DNA of 64,000 bases from Ambrosia x helenae (GCA_030844895.1 CM061233.1:61529468-61593467), one strand, 5' to 3'. Counted from the first letter of the stretch, positions 1-12,400 are shown. Numbers and translations: made by a program. The notes: generated by a model from the sequence alone, not told the origin.

Positions 1-1097
1 GTACACAGGTTAATCACGTAGACAAATACACGGGTATCAAACGAAAAGGGTAATCCTAAATTGTCTTTATCATCTATGTGCATATCTAGTCTACAACCTC
101 GGCATGTATCAAACCACACAAGTTCTGCAACAGAGAAACATCTGGCCTACTCTCACAAATGAAAATATATAATTCAATCTATCAACTAGTAGGCTCAAGA
201 TCTCACAAAAGTGGGGAAATGGGTTACCGATGTGTGCATGCATTTATTACCAATAGCTTGTTAAATCTAGTCAGATAATTCTAAACTTTTTTCTTAAAAA
301 CACCTGCTAAAAACGGTTCATATTACTTTTCCACAAATTAGACCATGACTAAGGATCTACTGCCAAAACAATCAAGAAACAACTGGTAGGTACCGAAAGA
401 GTTGCTTTTATGTCTGATTAGAATGCTTTTTTTTAGGAACAATTTTCAAGACATTTTCAAAATATTTTTTTTTTCAAATTTTTTTTCAAATTTTTTTTTA
501 AGACACAAAAATAAATAAAAACGAAGTTTCCCCACCCCCACACTTGAATGACACATTGTCCTCAATGTGAGCTAGGAATAAAATAAAGCAAAAATAAAAA
601 TAAAATATAACAGTAAAAGGAACAGACTCCCCTGGATATAGGCAGTGCGCGTATGAGTCTCTGGAATTCCTCCCAATCGAACCGTATAGCATTTCATTCG
701 CGGCCGATAGACAAACCTGAACTAAGACTCAAAGAAAAATAAAAACGTAAAATTCTGGGATGCCTGATACACCGATGGTGTACAGATTTACCCTGCCTGA
801 ATGGAGATTGAGTACAGGCAAGTTATCTGATTGCAAGTTAAACTCAAAGCATTCCCAAAAATCAAAAGAGACTCAAAATACTAACTAAAAATAAAAGAAA
901 AATAAAACAAAATAAATAAATATACAAACTATACAAGAATCATACCTGATTTTTTTTTTTTTTAGAGTTAAGGTTTACCTATATAAAAATTGTACACTTT
1001 TACAACTACGCTTCCCACCCCCCGAAAAAAAAAATTACCATTGTCCCCAATACTACAATTAGAATACGTACCTGGATGGGAGCTAGCACCTGCATTT
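1..1097 (-). other. 3' non-coding part of Athila-like element
   Basis: AT-rich sequence downstream, in minus sense, of the integrase stop codon. On the minus strand a G-rich run (527-540, preceded by a stretch reading like the 'ggacaatgt' sequence common before the 3' end of Athila/Tat elements) could be the polypurine tract. I see no credible gene here; the 64-codon reading frame at 498-692 overlaps this non-coding motif. The 3' LTR is presumably beyond the left edge, because nothing here resembles the 5' LTR at 17.8-19.1 kb. Confidence 0.45.
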
Positions 1098-1828
1098 TTA
1101 ATTGATTTCATAGGTTGGTAAGTCCTCTAAGAAGCTTACCAACTCGACAATGTAACCGTGCTCCGTGAGATGTTCCACGTAGGGCTTCAAACGATGCCCG
1201 TTCACAGTTTGCTTCAACCCATCTTTCGGGTCCTCAATATCCACCTCGCCAAGCTTTCCAACCCGCGTTATTATGTACGGGCCATTCCACTTACTATTGA
1301 GCTTCCCAGGGAAGAGCTTCAACTTGGAGTTATAGAGCCAAACTTTTTGACCCACTTCGAATTCCTTCTTACGAATCTTCGCGTCATGAGCTCTTTTCAT
1401 TTGATCCTTGTATTTTGACGCAATCTCGTAAGCTTCATCCCTTAACTCTTCCAACTCGCACAATTTGAGTTTCCTCTCTCGACCTACATCATCATAACTC
1501 AAATTAACCTTTTTAATAGCCCAATATGCCCGGTGAACTAATTCAACCGGGAGATGACAATCTCTATCATATACTAATCGATAAGGAGTTGTTCCAATAG
1601 GTGTTTTGTAGGCTGTGCGGTAGGCCCATAAAGCATCATCTAGCTTTGTTGACCAATCCTTTCGGTCCGCACGAACCGTTTTTTGTAAAATTTCTTTGAT
1701 TTGCCTATTGGAAACCTCAACTTGTCCACTAATTTGTGGATGATATGGGGTGGCAATCCTATGGTCAACACCATATCGCTTAAGCAATTTTCCGAATTTT
1801 CGGTTTTTGAAATGAGATCCCCCATCAC
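1098..1828 (-). pseudogene. Athila-like integrase, C-terminal half (broken)
   Basis: Minus-strand coding remnant of a Ty3/gypsy integrase. The main frame (1098-1787) begins near the third catalytic region, with YHPQ followed by S-x-Q-V-E-V-S-N-R (glutamate of the DDE triad), and runs through the typical tail: W-A-Y-R-T-A-Y-K-T-P-I-G, then K-L-x-x-x-W-x-G-P-Y and G-H-R-L-K-P-Y. The piece before it (to about 1828) is in another frame, so at least one frameshift separates it from the upstream integrase core at 1872-2891. In the intact parent it would process and integrate the element's cDNA in the nucleus. Inactive as it stands. Confidence 0.8.
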
Positions 1829-1871
1829 TTATAATTGTGCGAGGTAACCCAAACCTTGAAAAAATATGTGT

Positions 1872-2891
1872 TTAAATAAAATTGCAAACACCGATATGGT
1901 CATTGGTTTTGGTGGCAATAGCTTCAACCCATTTAGAAACATAATCTACCGCCACCAAAATGTATAGATTACCAAAAGAATTAGGGAATGGTCCCATGAA
2001 ATCAATCCCCCATACATCAAACACATCAACAACCATAATGGGTTGCATTGGCATTTCATCACGTCTTGAGATGCTTCCTAATTGTTGACAATGTAGGCAA
2101 TTTCTAGCATACTCAAACGAATCCTTAAAAATTGTTGGCCAATACAACCCACTATACAAAACCTTGTGACCCGTCTTTTGGCCACTGAAATGGCCTCCAC
2201 ATGCATAAGAGTGTACGTGCTTCAACACACTCATGATCTCCTCATCCGGGATGCATCTTCGAATGATTTGATCCGCTCCCACTCTAAATAGGTCAGGGTC
2301 ATCCCAAATGTAATGTTTCACTTGGGACAAAAAGTGGAGCCTCTTCTTCCTTACCCAATGTTCCGGCATTGTACCTGTCACTAGAAAATTAACAATATTA
2401 GCAAACCAAGGTAATGTCGAAACAGCTAACAGGTGCTCATCTGGGAATGACTCATTAATTTCATTCGTTGAGTCTTCCTCCTCAATCATCAATCTAGACA
2501 AATGGTCTGCAACCACATTCTCCGTTCCTTTCTTGTCACGTATCTCTAAATCAAACTCTTGTAGTAAGAGTATCTGTCTTATCAACCGGGGCTTAGCATC
2601 CTTTTTGTCCATTAAATACCTGACAGCACTATGATCCGTATAAATAATAATTTTACTACCCCACACATAAGACCGAAATTTGTCTAGAGCATATACTACC
2701 GCAAGTAGCTCTTTTTCGGTAGTTGTATAATTCAATTGTGCTTCCGAAAGAGTCTTACTTGCGTAGTATATAGCAACGGGTTTCTTATCTACCCGTTGAC
2801 CCAACACGGCCCCAACCGCATACCCACTTGCATCACACATGATTTCAAAAAGGCAAAGACCAATTGGGTGATTGCAAAATTGGGGCCCCAA
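1872..2891 (-). pseudogene. Athila-like RNase H and integrase N-terminal/core domains (broken)
   Basis: About 340 codons on the minus strand. The RNase H part has C-D-A-S-G near residue 20, Y-T-T-T-E-K-E-L-L-A-V, then Y-T-D-H-S-A-V. The integrase zinc-binding part shows an HHCC arrangement (H-V-H ... G-H-F-S-G ... C-L-H-C). The core begins with W-G-I-D-F-M-G-P-F, whose Asp is the first of the DDE triad, and stops early after A-T-K-T-N-D-H. The start and the end are both frameshifts rather than true termini: it follows RT (2985-4388) and precedes the C-terminal half (1098-1828). Known role in the family: second-strand processing and integration. Confidence 0.85.
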
Positions 2892-2984
2892 CTAACTTCT
2901 TTTTCAAAATATCAAAGGCTTCAATACATTTTTCATCAAAATTAAATGGAGCATCTTTCAATAACAAATTACATAAAGGTTTTG

Positions 2985-4388
2985 TTATGTCGCTAAAACC
3001 CTTAATAAACCTCCTATAAAAACCCGCATGCCCAAAAATGATCTAATGCCCTTAATATTGGTGGGATAAGGTAAAGTTGAAATAACTTGTATTTTAGCAT
3101 GATCAACCTCAATCCCACGACTAGAAACCACATGGCCCAACACTATCCCCTCTTGGACCATAAAATGACTTTTCTCCCAACTCAAAACCAAATTTGTCTC
3201 AACACATCTTTGTAAAACCTTTTCCAATTGATCTAAGCAAGAATTAAATGATGACCCAAAAATAGAAAAATCATCCATAAAGTTTTCCAAAGACTCCCCC
3301 ACCATATCCGAAAAGATACTCATCATACACCTTTGAAAGGTGGCGGGGGCATTACAAAGACCAAATGGCATTCGCCTAAATGCGAATGTGCCATATGGAC
3401 AAGTAAATGTGGTCTTTTGTTGATCTTCGGGATGAATAGCAATTTGATTGTAACCCGAATACCCATCCAAGAAACAATAAAATTTTTGTCCGGCTAATTT
3501 TTCTACTATTTGGTCAATAAAAGGTAAAGGAAAATGGTCTTTAGAAGTTGCAGCATTCAACTTCCTATAATCAATACAAATACGCCACCCGGTTACCGGT
3601 CGGGTGGCTACCTCCTCACCTGAGTCGTTTTTCACGACTTGAATACCTGCCTTCTTTGGAACGGTTTGAGTTGGACTAACCCACTGGCTATCGGATATAG
3701 GGTAAATGATACCCGCATCTAACCACTTCAATACTTCTTTCTTCACAACCTCCCGCATATTAGGATTGAGTCTCCTTTGGGCATCTCTTGCAGGAGTCAC
3801 CTTCTCATCCATGATGATCTTGTGCATCACAATCGACGGACTAATACCTTTCAAATCCGCCACAGTCCACCCAATAGCAGCTCTATGGGTCACCAACACC
3901 TTCATCAATTTTTCTTCTTGCTCCCCGGTTAAATTTGAAGCAATGATTACCGGGAGCGTGTTGCCTTCACCAACATAAGCATATTTTAGATGCTTAGGCA
4001 ACTCCTTCAATTCCACTTGTGGCGGCTCGACTAATGATGGCTTCAATTTCGTGTCAATATGATCCGGAAGACTTTCCACTTGATGAGTCCATGGTGGTCT
4101 TCCTTCCTGTACCGCCCTTGCTTCTTGATTCTTCTCCTCCTCAACTATGCCTTTCAACATTTCCACCTGTGACCTGTCGAACATAAAACACTCCTCTATT
4201 GTGCTTTCCTCGTCTACAATCGTGTTGTATAGAGGTATGCACTCGTCAACAATGTCCGCCATATAGCATTCATCATTGACTAGAGGGTTAGTCCCATTTG
4301 AAAAAACATTTAACCGAAACCTACGGTTACCAAAGGTCATGTCAAGCGTGCCCGTTTTGCAATTAATTTGGGCATTTGCTGTGGCCAA
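2985..4388 (-). pseudogene. Athila-like reverse transcriptase with end of protease (broken)
   Basis: 467 codons on the minus strand. The first residues (A-T-A-N-A-Q-I then C-K-T-G-T-L-D-M-T-F-G) match the very end of an Athila protease, so the protease itself is missing. The RT follows: R-L-N-P-N-M-R-E-V-V-K-K-E, D-Y-R-K-L-N-A-A-T, F-L-D-G-Y-S-G-Y-N-Q-I, P-F-G-L-C-N-A-P-A-T-F, and the catalytic box F-M-D-D-F, the form usual in Athila. The frame breaks at about 3030, just after S-F-L-G. The matching gag lies 11 kb away at 15371-17642 because a chromovirus fragment now separates them. Confidence 0.88.
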
Positions 4389-4413
4389 AGGTCATGTCAA
4401 GCGTGCCCGTTTT
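4330..4413. repeat. 29-bp direct repeat at the left insertion junction
   Basis: A 29-nt stretch of Athila coding sequence at 4330-4358 is repeated exactly at 4385-4413, immediately before the first base of chromovirus sequence (4414). The 26 nt between are normal Athila sequence. It is not a target-site duplication: no copy lies at the other junction (15370/15371). It looks like templated filler DNA made during break repair (inference). Confidence 0.8.
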
Positions 4414-6131
4414 AAATTTGGAGACATTACTTGTACGGTACCAAATGCACCATCTACACCGATCACAAGAGTCTTCAACATATTTTCGACCAACAACATT
4501 TGAACATACGACAGCGTCGTTGGATTGAAATTCTGAATGACTATGATTGCACCATTAAGTACCATCCTGGCAAGGCGAATGTAGTAGCAGACGCCTTGAG
4601 CAGGAAGGAATCAATTAAACCTCGTCGCGTTCGGGCGTTGCAACTCACCATTCATTCATCTCTACCTGATCAACTCCGTTCTGCTCAGTTAGAAGCTTTG
4701 AAGGAGGAAAACCTTAAAGCTGAGACTATGCACGGTGCCGACAAGCACCTCGAGCGAAGGCCCGATGGCCTGCACTACTTCGCAGAACGCATATGGGTTC
4801 CTTTATTCGGGGGACTTCGGGAGCTTGTCCTAGATGAGGCTCACAAGTCCCGGTATTCTATTCATCCTGGTTCGGATAAGATGTACCAAGATCTGAAAGT
4901 GCTTTACTGGTGGCCAAACATGAGGTTGGATATAGCCTTATACGTGAGCAAATGCTTGACCTGTGCTAAGGTCAAGGTAGAATACCAGAAACCGTCGGGT
5001 CTCTTGCAACAACCTGAAATTCCGGAGTGGAAATGGGAACGGATTACAATGGATTTTGTCACGCAACTTCCTAAGTCACCGAGCGGGAATGATAAGATAT
5101 GGGTGATTGTTGACCGATTGACGAAATCAGCTCATTTCCTCGCTATTAAAGAGACTGACACCATGGATCGTTTGGCTCGTCTTTATCTGAAGGAAGTTGT
5201 TTCGAAGCACGGGGTGCCGGTTTCTATTATCTCGGATCATGACTCCCATTTTACTTCTCACTTCTGGAAGTCCTTACACAAAGCATTGGGTACCCAGCTA
5301 GACATGAGTACAGCTTATCACCCACAGACTGACGGTCGAAGTGAACGTACGATTCAAACCTTGGAAGACATGCTGCGGGCATGCGTGATCGATTTTGGCA
5401 AAGGTTGGGAAGCTCATCTACCGTTAGTAGAATTCTCTTACAACAACAGTTATCACACGAGCATCAAGGCGGCTCCGTTCGAGGCACTGTACGGGCGGAA
5501 ATGCCGTTCTCCTCTTTGTTGGGCTGAGGTGGGTGAGAGTCAACTCACTGGGCCTGAACTAGTGTACGAAACTTCGGAAAAGATCGTACAGATTCGTAAC
5601 CGGTTGGCAGTGGCACGGGATCGGCAAAAGAGTTATGCCGATCAGCGTCGCAAACCATTGGAATTCCAAGTTGATGACAAGGTACTTCTGAAAGTTTCAC
5701 CGTGGAAGGGCGTCATACGCTTTGGGAAGCGTGGCAAACTCAACCCTCGGTATGTCGGTCCATTTACGATCCTGGAACGGATTGGACCGGTGGCGTGTCG
5801 TCTTGATTTACCGACGGAGCTCGGCAACGTACATAACGTCTTCCATGTGTCCAACTTAAGGAAGTGTCTGGCTGACGAGTCTCTTATTGTTCCGCTGGAA
5901 GAGATCAAGGTTGACGATCGTCTTCGGATTGTGGAAGAACCTGTTGAGATTCTGGATTACAAGATTCGTAGCCTACGTCATAGCAAGATTCGCATTGTAA
6001 AGGTTCGCTGGAACTCGAACCGGGGACCAGAGTACACTTGGGAACGGGAGGATCAGATGAAGTCTAAGTATCCTCATCTCTTTCCTAAGGAAGCGTTCGA
6101 ATCGAGATATGTCTCCACTGCTGCTGAATGA
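4414..6131 (+). pseudogene. Chromovirus pol, C-terminal fragment (RNase H end, integrase, chromodomain)
   Basis: Open from the junction to a stop at 6129-6131, but lacking gag, protease, RT and the first part of RNase H. It starts inside RNase H just before Y-T-D-H-K-S-L-Q. The integrase follows with its zinc-binding part (H-P-G-S-D-K ... C-L-T-C), the core (I-T-M-D-F, I-S-D-H-D-S-H-F, G-R-S-E-R) and a chromodomain-like end around Y-T-W-E-R-E. It is nearly identical to 12408-14125. One difference is at the base after the integrase Glu, where this copy has Arg and the full copy has Cys. It has no promoter of its own and is a 5'-truncated repeat unit. Confidence 0.9.
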
Positions 6132-6134
6132 ATC

Positions 6135-6282
6135 TCGGGGCGAGATTCCTTTTTAACGTGGGGATGATGTGACAACTCGGGTAAATCTCTCTCTTGGTTT
6201 CTATCTTTTGTCTGTTTCTTTTGTTATTCCTTTTGGGTACTGTGCAATTTTCGGGACGAAAATTCTTTTAACGTGGGGATGA
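6135..6282 (+). repeat. Duplicated polypurine tract and LTR start
   Basis: The 20-nt string made of AACGTGGGGATGA plus TGTGACA occurs at 6155-6174 and again at 6270-6289, 115 bp apart. The second TGTGACA is the LTR start. The same arrangement is repeated at 14149 and 14264. The first copy is followed by a sequence that itself looks like the beginning of an LTR (TGTGACAACTCGGG). The arrangement suggests a tandem duplication or a recombinant LTR junction. Confidence 0.7.
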
Positions 6283-8933
6283 TGTGACACCCGGCAAATT
6301 CCGATTAACAACGTTGTCTAGATGAAAGTCTACCTTAGCGAGTCACGCGTATATTGTACTTAACGGGGTTAGTTAAGTCGTGTTATGGTTCGGGAACTGT
6401 TAGTTCAGTATAGAGGATCATCGGATGTTAGTCTAGAGGTTCATTAGATGTCAGTCCTTAACCAAGTGTACAAGTGGTGACGATTCGTAGAATCGTCAGA
6501 ACATAGGGAAAATACAAGTCTCGAGCCCCGGGAATTGGTGAACGAGTGTGAATGTGTTTATTTGCAAGTATTATGTGTTTACAATCATTATGTGACTTGT
6601 CGGTATGAGAATATGTGTTAACATATGTTAAAACGGAGTTTAACGCGCAAAATACACAGAACCAGCCCCTATAGGCGATTAGGGGAGGCTAATCGCCTAT
6701 AGGGTATGCATTTGGGGATCATTTCATGCGATTAGGGGGCTACTCGCATGTTATAACAGGCGATTAGCCCTAAATGCATGAAATGTCATGCGATTAGCAA
6801 TGCTAATCGCGTATAGCTGCTGCACAATCGCGTGTTACGTGCTGGACGACTAAAAACGACTATAAATACAATGCTTGACCTCCTAAACTTCATAATATCA
6901 ACCCTAGTCGTCCCATAACCCGCCCCAACACACACACAACCTCTGGAACGTGATTTTGGATCAAAACACAAGGTTTCAAGCCTATTCCATCATTCTATCA
7001 CAAATCTAAGGTGTGGTTTTCATCCATGCAACCTTATTTAACGTTTTCATTGAATCCCTAATGGTCCAGACCTGTTGATAAACGTTTGAGTCTTTTAAAA
7101 ATCGTTAATAATCGTTGTTAATTGGATTTTAAATAGCATGCATGATGTATGTGGGTTTTCAATTAAAAGCTAGGGTTTTTATGATTCAAGATGGATGATT
7201 AACCTGTTATTAGGTTAGTTTCAGATTAATAATGATGGCATGATGATGAGATCTGAGTTATTGTTAATTAGGGTTACGGTTTTGCATGCTAATGTGATGT
7301 TTCATGTTATGTGTATTGTCTTTAAGATATATGATGGCATTCAGGGCTGATAGATCGAGGTTAAACGAAGGATTTTGATGGAAATATGTTTGATATAGTT
7401 GTTTGGATGATATTTGATGTTTACACACGTTCTGGGATTGATTTGGAGTGTTAAACGCGCGAAAAACCAGAACAGCCATGTTGCAGGCGATTAGCCTCCT
7501 AATCGCCTATAGTTTCATGCAATTGGGGGCTAATTGCTAGCAGATGCATGTCTTATGAGCTAATTGCTAGTAGATGCATGTCTTATGAGCTAATTGCTAG
7601 CAGATGCATGTCTTATGAGCTAATTGCTAGTAGATGCATGTCTTATGACCTAATTGCTAGTAAATGCATGTCTTATGACCTAATTGCCTATAGACTCCTG
7701 AAATGCATGTCTTATGACCTAATTGCCTATAGTATAGGCAATTAGCATTCCTAAATGCCTGTTGACTTTCATAATCGCCTGTACTGCTGCTGTAAGTATA
7801 TTTTGACATATCGAGACCCGATTTGACACCTAGGAACATGCTAGGAACCCCGTAACATATCTAGTGACTTGGTAACATGTGTTCGGACTTATTTACGTGA
7901 TACTTGAACTACGTGCTGTAACTTGTTGGACGTTAACGTATGTTAAGTGTGATTGCATGATTGTATGTTTGAGAGTGTAAGCATAACACGGGGAGTCTCG
8001 GGTCACCAATGGGATGTCGAGTCTTGTAATTTGGGTTAATTTAACAGTCACGGTGTTTTCAAACGAACTTGGTTATGATCTGGACATCTAGGGACTAACT
8101 AACCTGCGGGTTATTAGTCTAAGTACTTGTAACTGTCATATGTTAGGTCGCCGCTTTACGGGACTAGCATAGCTTGCTGAGTTTATTCGTATTACGAAGT
8201 AACGCAATCTAAGGTGAGTTTACGGCCCCTCTTTTAACTGGTTTCACTTTTCGGGGGAGAAAACATGTGTTAAAACTTATGTTTGGTAACTACTGTCATA
8301 CTATGGGTTTCTATGGTTTACTATACGATCTTTGGAAGTCCCGGGGGGAACCATGAATGTGCGGGTTAGCACAACGGGGAAATGTGAATAGCGCTATTGG
8401 GAGTGACCAACCCCGCTCGTCGGCTTGGAGGGCCGGGCGAGTGCATATTGTCTCTAACAGGAACAACAGGTTTACTATTCGGGCACGACATCTGGTTTGC
8501 GAGTTAGTAATGGTTTTCCAATCGTAGTAGTAACAAAACATACGCCTAGCTAGCGTACTTTGGTATTCGATTTGTTATAGTATGGACAGGTTGAGCTTGG
8601 TACTGTGATTACAAAACCTGTAAACTCACCAGCATTTTTGTGCTGACGTAAACTTTTACATGTTTTCTCAGGTCGCTAAGGTAGCACAATTGAACTAGGG
8701 CGCACGCGTCTGCACGGCGTCTAGTTAGGATTGCATGGTTTTCAAACGTTGAACACTTGGTTTATTTTGAATTATGTTTTGAATAAGCTTCCGCTGTATT
8801 TGGGGAATTTTAAACTATGTTTTTGAAATTGCATATGTTCATTTAGATTTGTTTATTGTGATCGTTGGTTTGGATCCTGGTTTGTCATGCGCCTCGCGGT
8901 AAAACTCCGCAAGTGGATTTTGAGGGTGTGACA
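6283..8933 (+). repeat. Complete chromovirus LTR (2651 bp)
   Basis: Begins TGTGACACCC right after the polypurine tract and ends GGGTGTGACA three bases before the primer-binding site, giving TG...CA ends. As a 5' LTR it would supply the promoter of the complete downstream unit; a TATA-like string is at 6859-6867. It contains several CTATAGGCGATTAG inverted repeats (6667-6704 and 7480-7515) and a 30-bp tandem array at 7544-7740. It is in the middle of the inserted segment, serving as 3' LTR of the truncated unit and 5' LTR of the full one. Confidence 0.9.
7544..7740 (+). repeat. 30-bp tandem array inside the LTR
   Basis: About six units of ATGCATGTCTTATGA plus a C-TAATTGC-CTAG-type tail, the last two degenerating into CTAATTGCCTATAG, which links the array to the palindromic CGATTAG motifs of the same LTR. 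The partial LTR at 14277-15370 ends before this region. The array is open in one frame but not a gene. Confidence 0.85.
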
Positions 8934-8936
8934 GAT

Positions 8937-8950
8937 TGGTATCAGAGCCA
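8937..8950 (+). other. Primer-binding site, tRNA-iMet type
   Basis: TGGTATCAGAGCCA, three bases after the LTR end. It is complementary to the 3' end of initiator tRNA-Met, the primer used by many plant LTR elements. Confidence 0.95.
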
Positions 8951-9489
8951 ATGGTTATAGTGAACTAGGACTGCATGTAGAGTCTAGACTATAGCCGAGT
9001 CGCACACACTAGACGATCACTTAGTACTAAACATTATGGTGGTTTACGTATGGGCTTGTCGGGGTGTCTCTGAATCATCTGACCTTCCTATGTTACATCA
9101 TCCGTTCTATCTTATGTCGGGTTACTTGCTTTCTAGGCAGTGTGGTATATTGGGGTAAATCGTGTACTTTTGAGATTTGTCCAAGGCTCGGACATCTCCC
9201 TTTCATACTCCAATAGAAACACTTGCCATAAACTACCGTAGCATTACGGTGTATAGCTAAGAGTCTATGTTCGGTGATTTGAACTTTGAACTAGGAGAAC
9301 ACTTGGAGGACCATGTAGAGCGGTTTATCATTTTGGGTGCACACAAAATCATAAACCGAAATGCATGAAAGCCCTAGTGAGCTCTGGGTTTGAATAGATA
9401 GTCCTGAGTTGGATCTAGCTTTGATTTTGTAAATGCTAGTGGTTACCATTAGCTGCGAAACTAAATTTTCTCGTTTCTTCTGTCAGATC
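8951..9489 (+). other. Chromovirus leader between primer site and gag
   Basis: 539 bp of non-coding leader with no reading frame of note, ending at the ATG at 9490. The presumed gag start follows a C-rich stretch and has a G (TCTGGA) after the ATG triplet context. Nothing else recognised. Confidence 0.6.
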
Positions 9490-12400
9490 ATGTCTGGAGT
9501 ACGAGGAGGACGTGGAGGTGGTCGCAATGGTGGACGTGGTGGTGGTCGCGGTGGTGCTGGTGGTCGTGGAGGTGTAAACCTATCACAGGAAGATCTGAAC
9601 AACTTGCTACAAGCTGCCTTTCAGTTAGGGCACAATGGTGGTGGTAAGTTGATTTATCCACTTTTGCCTCATTAGTGAACCTTGTTTACATTCTTCGTGG
9701 TTTCTCATGCGTTTCATTTCAGGTGGTCCTGTTAACCCACCCCCACCTATGTGTACCTACAAGATGTTTCGGGACTGTAAGCCCCAGGAATTCTCTGGCA
9801 CTGAGGGTGCGGTGAGCTTGCTCAGGTGGCTGGAAAAGGTGGAGTCAGTGTTTCTGATGTGCAACTGTCTCCCAGAGGACCGAGTCAAGTATGCTGCTGC
9901 GTTGTTCCAGGATGTTGCTTTGACATGGTGGAACAATATCACCCAGAACATGGGTATTGGGGAGGCTTATGCTATGCCTTGGGAGAATTTCGTGCAACTG
10001 CTGAAGCGAGAGTACTGTCCAAGGGAAGAGGTGCAGAAGTTAGAGCACGAGGTGTGGAACCTCAAGATGTCTGGGTCCGAAATTGAGAAGTATACGGTAA
10101 GGCGTAATGAGTTGGCAGTGCTGTGTCCTGATCTGCATGTGCCAGAGTACCGGAGAATTGAACACTATGTCTCAGGGTTAGTACCAGAAATCGCAGGGTT
10201 AGTGGCTGCGGGAAATCATCCTACGTACTCAGAGGTGGTCCGATCGGCTCATAGGATGACCAACTTGAAGGTGAATGAGGGTATTTTGCCTGCTAAGGGT
10301 TCGACTGTCAAGGCCCCGGAGAATAACAAGCGTAAGTGGGATAATGAGGGGAAAGGATCTGTGCCAGCACAACAGGGTAAGAGATTTGATAGCGGGGGTT
10401 CTTCTTCTTCTGGTAACAAACAGGGTGGCTATGCGGGGAAATTGCCCAAATGCAACAAGTGTGGGCGTCATCATCAGGGGGACTGCGACCGTAATCGTTG
10501 CCATCGCTGTCAGCGATTTGGGCATTTTGCTAAAGACTGTCGGGCGACACTTCCATCGACCCAGGCCCCAACTACTAACTCGGCTCCTACTGCTCAAGGA
10601 ACTACGGGAAGACAAGGATGTTACAACTGTGGTGAGACCGGGCATTACAAGAAGGATTGCCCGAAACTGAAGCAGGGCGGGAACAACGGTAACGGGAACA
10701 ACGGGGGCGGTGGCAGGAATGCACATGCCTTCGTCATTGGAGCCGCTGAGGCTAGACAGGATCCTGATACAGTTACCGGTACGTTCCTTCTCAATAATCG
10801 CTCTGTTAGTGTTTTATTTGATTCTGGTGCCGACAAGAGTTTTATATCTGTGGAAGTTAGTCGACTGCTAGATGTAGTACCCGTACCATTAGAGGCTAAG
10901 TATATTATTGAGTTGGCTGACGGTAAAAAGATTGAAGCTACTTATATCCTTTGGGAGTGTCAACTAGAGTTGTCGGGTTTGTCTTTTCCCATCGACCTTA
11001 TGCCGGTACCTTTGGGTAGTTTTGACGTTGTTGTAGGCATGGATTGGTTGTCCTTGTATCGCGCGGAGATTGTTTGTTACGACAAGATTATTCGGATTCC
11101 TCTCCCTGATGGAGAATTTCTTTCGGTGTACGGTATCAAGGGTGGTGTTCCGCTAAATCTCATCTCCAACATGAAAGCCCTTAAGTGTCTTCGGAAGGGT
11201 TACTCGGCCGTTTTGGCACTCTTATCTGTTTCCTCTAGTGATGAGAAGAAGATCGACGATATTCCAGTTGTACGCGAGTTTCCTGATGTTTTTCCTGATG
11301 ATTTATCTGGTCTTCCTCCCCATCGTCAGGTTGAGTTCGGTATTGATCTTGTACCAGGGGCTGCTCCTATTGCTCGGGCCCCCTACCGTCTTGCACCTCC
11401 CGAGATGCAGGAATTGTCTAGTCAGTTACAGGAACTCTTGGACAAGGGTTTCATCAGACCAAGTTCTTCCCCTTGGGGAGCCCCGATCCTATTCGTTAAG
11501 AAGAAGGATGGAAGTTTCCGATTGTGTGTGGATTACAGAGAACTGAACAAATTGACCGTCAAGAACCGTTATCCTCTTCCACGTATTGATGATCTATTCG
11601 ACCAACTCCAGGGTTCTAGTTACTACTCCAAGATTGATTTGAGGTCCGGTTATCACCAGTTGCGCGTAAGGGAAGCTGACGTTGCAAAGACTGCCTTCCG
11701 TACACGTTATGGCCATTTCGAATTCTTGGTCATGCCTTTCGGTCTCACGAACGCACCGGCGGTTTTCATGGATTTGATGAACCGCGTTTGCAAACCATAT
11801 CTTGATAAGTTCGTCATTGTGTTTATTGATGACATTCTGATTTACTCCAAGAACAAGACCGAACACGAGGAACACCTGCGTTTGGTTTTGGAACTATTGC
11901 GACGGGAACAACTTTACGCCAAGTTCTCAAAGTGTGACTTTTGGTTACGCGAAGTTCAGTTCCTAGGACATGTGGTTAATGAACTAGGAATCCATGTCGA
12001 TCCAGCTAAGATCGAAGCGATCAAGGACTGGGGAGCACCAAAGACGCCAACTAAGGTGCGGCAATTTCTAGGCCTTGCGGGCTATTATCGTCGTTTCATT
12101 ATGGGGTTCTCGAAGATCGCTCAACCCCTGACCACTCTTACTCAGAAGGATAGAAAATTCGACTGGGGTGAACCACAAGAGTCGGCATTTCAAGAACTGA
12201 AGTCTAAACTTTGTTCTGCTCCTATTTTGTCCTTACCTGAAGGCCCTGATGATTTCGTTGTTTACTGTGATGCTTCTATTCATGGTCTCGGTTGCGTGTT
12301 GATGCAACGCGAGAAAGTGATTGCGTATGCTTCTCGTCAACTCAAGGTGCACGAGAAGAATTATACCACCCATGACTTGGAGTTGGGTGCAGTGGTATTT

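Noticed and set aside
7544..7740. Possible CRISPR-like direct repeats
   Set aside because: No unique spacers; the units are contiguous and lie in a eukaryotic LTR.
7548..7745. Repeated S-Y-E-L-I-A-S-R-C frame
   Set aside because: It is the 30-bp tandem array of the LTR read in one frame, without coding context.
8937..8950. tRNA-Met gene fragment
   Set aside because: It is only the 14-nt primer site; no tRNA cloverleaf around it. The same holds for 17767, 50429 and 62536.
10229..10726. 165-codon antisense frame inside gag
   Set aside because: Mirror of the GC-rich zinc-knuckle coding region; no independent signal.
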